From Microcaldota archaeon (GTDB taxonomy: Archaea > Micrarchaeota > Micrarchaeia > Micrarchaeales > CABMGC01): a stretch of DNA of 8,667 bases. The notes below the pieces were generated by a model. The model was not told where the DNA came from. It made no database searches and saw only the letters and a list, made by a program, of their open reading frames with translations. A program made the translations under genes and the position numbers. Within the stretch, counting starts at the first letter, position 1, and each line of letters opens with the position of its first letter. Location of the stretch: assembly GCA_021804305.1 (NCBI GenBank), contig JAJZKF010000024.1, positions 1-8,667 of the forward strand, given 5' to 3'. Positions 3,990 to 8,667 of this stretch are shown piece by piece.

Positions 3990-5990
3990 ATGAAAAAATT
4001 CAAAACGACTGACGACATAAAACTGCCAGCCAAGCTCATTGATCAAGTCATAGGCCAGAAGAAGGCAGTGGAAATAACGCGAAAGGCGGCAAAGCAGCAT
4101 CGCAACATACTCCTCATAGGGGATCCAGGCACGGGAAAGACTATGATAGCGCAAGGCATAGCAGAGCTCCTTCCCAGCACCGACTTGGAAGATGTACTTG
4201 TGTACAGGAATCCGAACGATGAAAACAAGCCTATGGTCAAGGAGGTGCGTACATATCCGAACAAGCCCGAGACTGGGAAGCCCCTTCCCGACGGGCAGGG
4301 CAGGCAGATAATCCAGAAGGAGCGCCTCAAGAACAGGGTAGACCCATCGAAAAGCAGGTCAAGCATAATGCCAATAATAGCCATAATTGTAGTGCTTCTT
4401 CTTGCAGTATCGTTCTCCAGCCTTGTCCATGGATACCAGGTAATAGTGATTGGGGGATTGATCCTCGGCGTATTCATCTTCGGCTCAGCTGCACTTCTTG
4501 TCGGAGGATTTCGCAGAGTCGGGGGCATACTTCCCGGTGCTTTCGAGTCAAATGAGCCGAAACTCATAATAGACAACACGGGACAGACGCACGCTCCGTT
4601 CGTTGATGCAACAGGTTCAAAGGCCGGGGCGATGTTCGGAGATGTCAAACATGACCCTCTGCAGTCCGGCGGTCTCGGGACGCCTCCGCATCTCAGGGTA
4701 GAAAGCGGCGCCATACACAAAGCAAACAAAGGGGTCCTCTTCATAGACGAGGTTGCTGACCTCGATCCCAGGTCGCAGCAAGAGCTGCTTACTGCGATGC
4801 AAGAGAAGAAATATTCGATAACAGGGCAGAGCGAGCTAAGCTCAGGCGCCCTAATACGAACGGAGCCGGTGCCTTGCGATTTCCTTCTTGTTGCTGCAGG
4901 AAATCTGCAGGACATAAATAAGATGCATCCTGCCCTGCGATCAAGGATAAGGGGATATGGGTATGAAGTCTACATGGAATCGTCCATGCCTGACACAGGT
5001 GAGAACCGTGACGAGATCATAAAGTTTATCGCTCAGGAAATACGAAAGGACGGTAAGATACCTCCTTTCGATTACGAAGCCTGCATGGTCCTGCTTGAAG
5101 AGGCGAAGCGCAGGAGCGGAAGGAAGAACAGGCTTACTTTGATACTGAGAGATCTGGGTGGCCTTATAAGGGCAGCAGGGGACATAGCAGTAGACTCCAA
5201 CCGCAAGGTGGTCACGAAGAAAGACGTATACGATGCCATGGAACTTTCAAGGTCTATAGAAGCACAGTACGTAGCGCAGGCGATAGAATACAGGAAGGAT
5301 TACAAGATCTTCCGCACCAGTGGCTTTGCCATAGGGAGGGTGAACGGCCTTGCTGTTGTAGGGTCATCATACCTTTCGGCCGGCATAGTGCTTCCGATAG
5401 TCGCTGAGGTAACTCCTGCCAGCTCGAGGACTGAAGGAAAGCTAATACCGACTGGGAAACTCGGAAAGATAGCACAGGAAGCGGTAAAAAACATCAGCGC
5501 GATAATAAAGAAGCACATGAAGAGAGACATAGCGAGCTACGACATACATGTGCAGTTCCTGCAGACGTACGAAGGCGTCGAAGGGGACAGCGCCAGCATC
5601 TCCGTGGCTGTCGCTGTCATATCCGCACTTGAAGGCATACCTGTCGATCAGGAAGCAGCGATGACCGGCTCGCTCTCAGTGCGCGGCGAGGTTCTGCCTG
5701 TTGGCGGCATATCCAACAAGATACTGGCTGCAATCGAAGCAGGAATGAAGTACGCCCTTATACCTGAGAGCAACTACAAGGACATAAATATAGATAAGTC
5801 CAAGCTGAAAAAGATAAAGGTGATACCAGTAAAGAACATAGCCGATGTCCTCGAATACGCTCTTAAGAAGAGCGCAAGGAGGGACGAGATGGTGCATCAC
5901 CTGCGAAGGTATATGACTGGCGATTCCCGCGAGAGGCAGCCTCTTGTTGCAGAGCTGGCCGCTGATGCGAGGAATGCCGAAGTTTTGTGA
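3990..5990 (+). CDS. lonB: Membrane-anchored ATP-dependent protease LonB
   Basis: The archaeal LonB protease, a hexameric ATPase-protease fixed to the inner face of the membrane that degrades unfolded and regulatory proteins. Of 666 residues, the AAA+ module has Walker A GDPGTGKT at 44-51, Walker B GVLFIDE at 248-254, sensor 1 at N305 and sensor 2 near R387. The long gap between Walker A and B holds two membrane helices at about 127-146 and 150-171, the LonB hallmark. The protease domain shows EGDSAS with catalytic S534 (D533 beside it) and K577 in [10 protein letters not shown]. The 43-residue Ser-Lys distance equals that of Archaeoglobus LonB. A charged tail of about 40 residues follows the usual end of the fold and makes the protein slightly longer than most LonB. 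It lacks the N-terminal domain of bacterial LonA. It heads an apparent operon with top6A. Confidence 0.96.
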   Translation: MKKFKTTDDIKLPAKLIDQVIGQKKAVEITRKAAKQHRNILLIGDPGTGKTMIAQGIAELLPSTDLEDVLVYRNPNDENKPMVKEVRTYPNKPETGKPLPDGQGRQIIQKERLKNRVDPSKSRSSIMPIIAIIVVLLLAVSFSSLVHGYQVIVIGGLILGVFIFGSAALLVGGFRRVGGILPGAFESNEPKLIIDNTGQTHAPFVDATGSKAGAMFGDVKHDPLQSGGLGTPPHLRVESGAIHKANKGVLFIDEVADLDPRSQQELLTAMQEKKYSITGQSELSSGALIRTEPVPCDFLLVAAGNLQDINKMHPALRSRIRGYGYEVYMESSMPDTGENRDEIIKFIAQEIRKDGKIPPFDYEACMVLLEEAKRRSGRKNRLTLILRDLGGLIRAAGDIAVDSNRKVVTKKDVYDAMELSRSIEAQYVAQAIEYRKDYKIFRTSGFAIGRVNGLAVVGSSYLSAGIVLPIVAEVTPASSRTEGKLIPTGKLGKIAQEAVKNISAIIKKHMKRDIASYDIHVQFLQTYEGVEGDSASISVAVAVISALEGIPVDQEAAMTGSLSVRGEVLPVGGISNKILAAIEAGMKYALIPESNYKDINIDKSKLKKIKVIPVKNIADVLEYALKKSARRDEMVHHLRRYMTGDSRERQPLVAELAADARNAEVL

Positions 5991-5992
5991 GG
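5989..5992 (+). promoter_or_regulatory. Ribosome binding site of top6A
   Basis: GAGG, overlapping the lon stop codon, lies 7 nt before the top6A ATG and fits the archaeal anti-Shine-Dalgarno sequence. It supports the start at 6000 and internal initiation on a lon-top6A message, in contrast to the leaderless first gene. Confidence 0.6.
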
Positions 5993-5999
5993 CGGTAGC

Positions 6000-7100
6000 A
6001 TGCCAAAAGATGAAAAGCCGGACAAGAAGATAGAAGACCTTGGCGAGGGAATAGTGAAGGAGATACGCTCCGGCAAGAGCCCAAGCTTTGTCACCCTGGC
6101 AAGAACCCGCTCCAACGTGCTTTACGATCAGAAGAAGGGTTATCTAAAGCTCGGCACCGCACAGGAGGAGAGGAACTTCATAAACGTGGCGCAGTCCAAG
6201 AGGTTCATGCAGACCATCGCCATAGCCTCAAAGTGCCACAGATTCGTGAAGGAAAATCTGCACACGACCATAAGGGGACTTTTCTACCAGCTGAAGTTCT
6301 CCCTCGGCGAAGATGTCGACGAGAACGTATTCAGCGAACAGTCAGAGTCAAATCCGCTCATAGAGGACCTTGAGGTGGCGCTTGATCTGAAGCGCGAGAA
6401 CCTGAACCTCAATGCCAACCGTAAGGGAGTGCTGGCCGGCAACATGCGCATAATAGACACCTTTGGCAATGAAAAAATAGAGATAGACTGCGCGAAGCAG
6501 GGAAGAAGCGGATGGGCCATACCTAGCGATGTCGACAACGACATAGAATTTGTCGACATAAAGGCAAAGTACGTGATAGTCGTAGAGAAGGACGCACTCT
6601 GGCAGAGGCTTAACGAGGACCTTTTCTGGAAGAAGGACAACGCAATACTGATAACACCACAGGGCCAGGCAGCACGAGGTACAAGGAGGCTGATACGCAA
6701 ACTATCCGAAGAAGGGCTTCCTGTATACGTTTTCACCGATTCGGATGCGTGGGGATGGTACATCTACTGGACGATAAAAACCGGCAGCATAAATCTCGCG
6801 TACATAGGCGAAGACGTAGCGACCCCCAGCGCCAGGTTCATAGGCGTCACTATGTCGGACCTTGACAATTACGAATTCCTGAACAAGCTCACAATAAACG
6901 CAAGCGATGTGGACCTCAAAAGGGCGCAGGAGATGCTTAACTACGAATGGATAAAGAGGCACAAGGCATGGGGGACGGAGCTTGAACGTATGATAAAATC
7001 GCGCAAGAAGATAGAGCAGGATGCGCTTCAAGGCCCCCGGCTAACATTCGTTGATGATTACATACGCGACAAGATAAAGCGGGAGGATTTCCTTCCTTGA
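6000..7100 (+). CDS. top6A: DNA topoisomerase VI subunit A
   Basis: The cleavage subunit of the type IIB topoisomerase (A2B2), related to Spo11. It cuts both DNA strands and stays attached through a tyrosine. At 366 residues it has the family's normal length. The winged-helix domain carries the nucleophile Y96 in TIRGLFYQLKF; the preceding F95 replaces the first tyrosine of the common YY pair, and the catalytic second tyrosine is kept. The TOPRIM domain has the metal-binding acids E196 in VIVVEKDALW and D247 and D249 in TDSDAWGWYI. The first 25 residues are a charged extension. It starts 9 nt after lonB. The B subunit (ATPase, top6B), often adjacent in archaea, is not in the window and must lie elsewhere for the enzyme to work. 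Confidence 0.96.
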   Translation: MPKDEKPDKKIEDLGEGIVKEIRSGKSPSFVTLARTRSNVLYDQKKGYLKLGTAQEERNFINVAQSKRFMQTIAIASKCHRFVKENLHTTIRGLFYQLKFSLGEDVDENVFSEQSESNPLIEDLEVALDLKRENLNLNANRKGVLAGNMRIIDTFGNEKIEIDCAKQGRSGWAIPSDVDNDIEFVDIKAKYVIVVEKDALWQRLNEDLFWKKDNAILITPQGQAARGTRRLIRKLSEEGLPVYVFTDSDAWGWYIYWTIKTGSINLAYIGEDVATPSARFIGVTMSDLDNYEFLNKLTINASDVDLKRAQEMLNYEWIKRHKAWGTELERMIKSRKKIEQDALQGPRLTFVDDYIRDKIKREDFLP

Positions 7101-7110
7101 TGTGTTTCTG

Positions 7111-8469
7111 ATGGCCGAAGAGTACTATGAACCCGGAAAAACCCAGGTGCCCAGGGAGACCGTTCTCCAGTCATCCGGTGCAGGTGCAGCATACGGTAAG
7201 CCTGCGCAACAGCCGAAAACCCCTACTCCAGAGGCACACGCTGCTGAGAGAACAATGCTCATGCAGAAAATAGGGATAGTTATCGTGGTTGCGATCGCGA
7301 TACTTGTGGTAGTGGAATTATACCATCCCCTGAACTTCACCTATTCAATATCCTTCTATTCTCTGCCTGCGAGGATAGGGAGCAGCTTTGTATACAAGAA
7401 CTCCACTGATGTCACTAACCTGCTAAAGTCTTCTAACGGGGCAGCTGTGATAAAAAACTCTTTCATAGCAGTGGGCCAGGCAGTATATGTTAATGCAAGC
7501 TCGGAAAATTCATCGGAAGACATTCTTGTGCTATACAAATACCTCTTCGTTAACGGCTCCGTTGCCAGTTCAGCATTCCGCAATTCCTCGCTACAGGGCT
7601 ACGCATCAACTGTCGGTGCAACTGCGAATTCCATAGTTCTGCCAGACAATGTCATAGGTTCTTACCTTGTTATACCTCCTCATCCGGAGTACATCTCTGG
7701 AAATCCTGTTTACATCCAGTATCAGAACGGGACCCAGGTGCAGGCAATGACCTCCCCAATCTATATGCTAGAAGTCCAGAGCCTCTACAGGAACACTGTT
7801 TCCATAGCATCACACCTGCGAGTAGGCGCAGGGTTTAATGTAACCGACGATGCAGGTATACTGGCTCAAGTGCTTAGCATTGCAAACAATGACATAGTTA
7901 TAACTTCCCGCTCTTCGCCTGCGACAACGACCTCAAATACCAAAGCTCAAGCGAGCACCAATGGCACCATCAGCACTTCGACAACAGCGCCGACGGCTCC
8001 TACTGCTGCATCTTCAAGCAACTCCTATCCAACGTCCGCTACCGTTTCCTCTACAACGAGCATTCCGCACCCTACATCCGCAGTAACGTCTGCCGTCTCA
8101 ACAACTGAATCGACAAGCATTACGCCATCAACTTCTACATCGACCTCATCAGCAACAACAACTATCAGGGCCGCAACAGTCACCATCTCTACGGACAATG
8201 CGAACGCGGGCGAGGTGCAGGCATATGTTTATGCAAACGGCAGACTGGAGTGCGACGCGACGTTCTCCTGCGCGGCTAAGACGGAAAGCATAGAATGCCC
8301 TCTGGGTGCCACCCTCACAATCCAGGCTGTGCCTGGAGCGGGGGGCTGCGGAAGCAGCAACGCATCTGTAAGCTGGGCATGTACCGGACCCGGATGCTAT
8401 TCCGGCAGCAACGCCGAAGCGTCATTTATCCTCACCGGTGACGTGAGTGAAACTGCAACATTCCACTAG
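7111..8469 (+). CDS. Single-pass surface protein with Ser/Thr-rich stalk and cysteine-rich C-terminal domain
   Basis: A 452-residue protein, family not recognised as a whole. Residues 1-52 are a Pro/Ala/Gln-rich cytoplasmic tail. One helix at about 53-71 acts as a signal anchor, putting the rest outside. Residues 72-265 form an ectodomain of unknown fold. About 268-352 is an almost pure Ser/Thr/Ala/Pro stalk, likely O-glycosylated or extended. Residues 353-452 hold six cysteines (381, 387, 396, 413, 424, 429), suggesting three disulfides. The end, with SWACTGPGC then TGDVSETATF, resembles the W-x-C-x-G...C...V-T-A-x-F pattern of divergent InlB-type repeat domains. Ten N-glycosylation sequons are present. 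It follows top6A by 10 nt. The ATG at 7111 is preferred; a GTG at 7102 would add three residues. Adhesion or envelope structure is inferred. Confidence 0.8.
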   Translation: MAEEYYEPGKTQVPRETVLQSSGAGAAYGKPAQQPKTPTPEAHAAERTMLMQKIGIVIVVAIAILVVVELYHPLNFTYSISFYSLPARIGSSFVYKNSTDVTNLLKSSNGAAVIKNSFIAVGQAVYVNASSENSSEDILVLYKYLFVNGSVASSAFRNSSLQGYASTVGATANSIVLPDNVIGSYLVIPPHPEYISGNPVYIQYQNGTQVQAMTSPIYMLEVQSLYRNTVSIASHLRVGAGFNVTDDAGILAQVLSIANNDIVITSRSSPATTTSNTKAQASTNGTISTSTTAPTAPTAASSSNSYPTSATVSSTTSIPHPTSAVTSAVSTTESTSITPSTSTSTSSATTTIRAATVTISTDNANAGEVQAYVYANGRLECDATFSCAAKTESIECPLGATLTIQAVPGAGGCGSSNASVSWACTGPGCYSGSNAEASFILTGDVSETATFH

Positions 8470-8526
8470 TGCGATGCATACTTTCAAAACCAGGATGTGC
8501 CTGCCGTTGCTTCCAATCCAATTGTG

Positions 8527-8667
8527 TTATGACTGTTTGCCTGAAAGCGCAAGGCCCGCAAGCATCGCTTCAAGCTGTATCCTATCGTTTGCGCCCTCGA
8601 CGATCCTGAAGTTGCATTCCCCAATGCTGCCTATTAGCTTGAGCTTGAGGTTCTGCTCTATCTGCAT
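8527..8667 (-). CDS. Unrecognised protein, C-terminal part (reaches window edge)
   Basis: An open minus-strand frame ending in TAA at 8527. It gives 46 residues ending QLEAMLAGLALSGKQS, with an upstream segment LIGSIGECNFRIVEGANDR. The last codon at the edge is ATG, so this could be a complete tiny protein, but the frame is open to the edge and it is more likely the end of a longer one. The mix of a short beta-like stretch and an amphipathic helix looks like a soluble globular protein. I cannot name the family. It converges with the surface protein gene across a 57-nt spacer in which I see no clear terminator. Confidence 0.55.
   Translation of the reverse strand: MQIEQNLKLKLIGSIGECNFRIVEGANDRIQLEAMLAGLALSGKQS

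Noticed and set aside
3830..4039. 69-codon minus-strand frame covering the lon promoter
   Set aside because: It overlaps the lon TATA box and the first codons of lon and has no recognisable domain.
4043..4915. 290-codon open frame antisense to lonB
   Set aside because: It lies wholly opposite the Walker A to Walker B part of a certain LonB gene. Its protein is rich in Ser, Arg, Pro and Cys with no domain pattern, as expected of a shadow frame.
6284..6763. 159-codon minus-strand frame opposite top6A
   Set aside because: It is a Ser/Phe/Leu-rich shadow inside the catalytic core of a confident gene.

Overview
The window is archaeal chromosome. It carries a type IA topoisomerase (left edge), a CTP-dependent riboflavin kinase of the archaeal RibK family, a membrane-anchored LonB protease and the A subunit of DNA topoisomerase VI. 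AUA and AGG codons are frequent, and well-placed TATA boxes lie about 32 nt before the starts of ribK and lon. Small genes, tight spacing and Ser/Thr-rich surface proteins would fit a small-genome lineage such as Micrarchaeota (ARMAN), but that placement is impression, not proof. No mobile element, CRISPR array, rRNA or recognisable tRNA is visible.

Layout. (1) 1-864, minus strand: ribK, a 74-residue two-helix membrane protein, then the N-terminal end of topA, running off the left edge. (2) 943-1640, plus strand: two overlapping genes for four-helix SMR/EamA-like proteins, divergent from ribK across a 78-nt promoter region with a 13-bp dyad. Charge distribution predicts opposite membrane orientations for the two proteins, as expected of an antiparallel heterodimer. 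(3) 3343-1642, minus strand: an ABC exporter, ATPase then permease, overlapping by 14 nt; its end converges on the SMR pair with one base between the stops. (4) 3344-3989: a gene-poor region of about 650 nt with a possible 15-codon leader ORF, several strong dyads, a 57% GC island bounded by a potential closing stem, an AT-rich hairpin with a GCAA loop, and the lon promoter. (5) 3990-8469, plus strand: lonB, top6A and a large single-pass, probably glycosylated surface protein, separated by only about 10 nt, so probably one transcript. (6) 8527-8667, minus strand: the C-terminal part or whole of an unrecognised protein.

The genes do not form one pathway. They combine housekeeping (DNA topology, flavin synthesis, membrane proteolysis) with envelope functions (two transport systems and a surface protein). 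The least explained part is 3344-3989, where a structured, possibly transcribed element and several candidate operators lie between the divergent ABC and lon operons. None of this could be tested by search or folding here.
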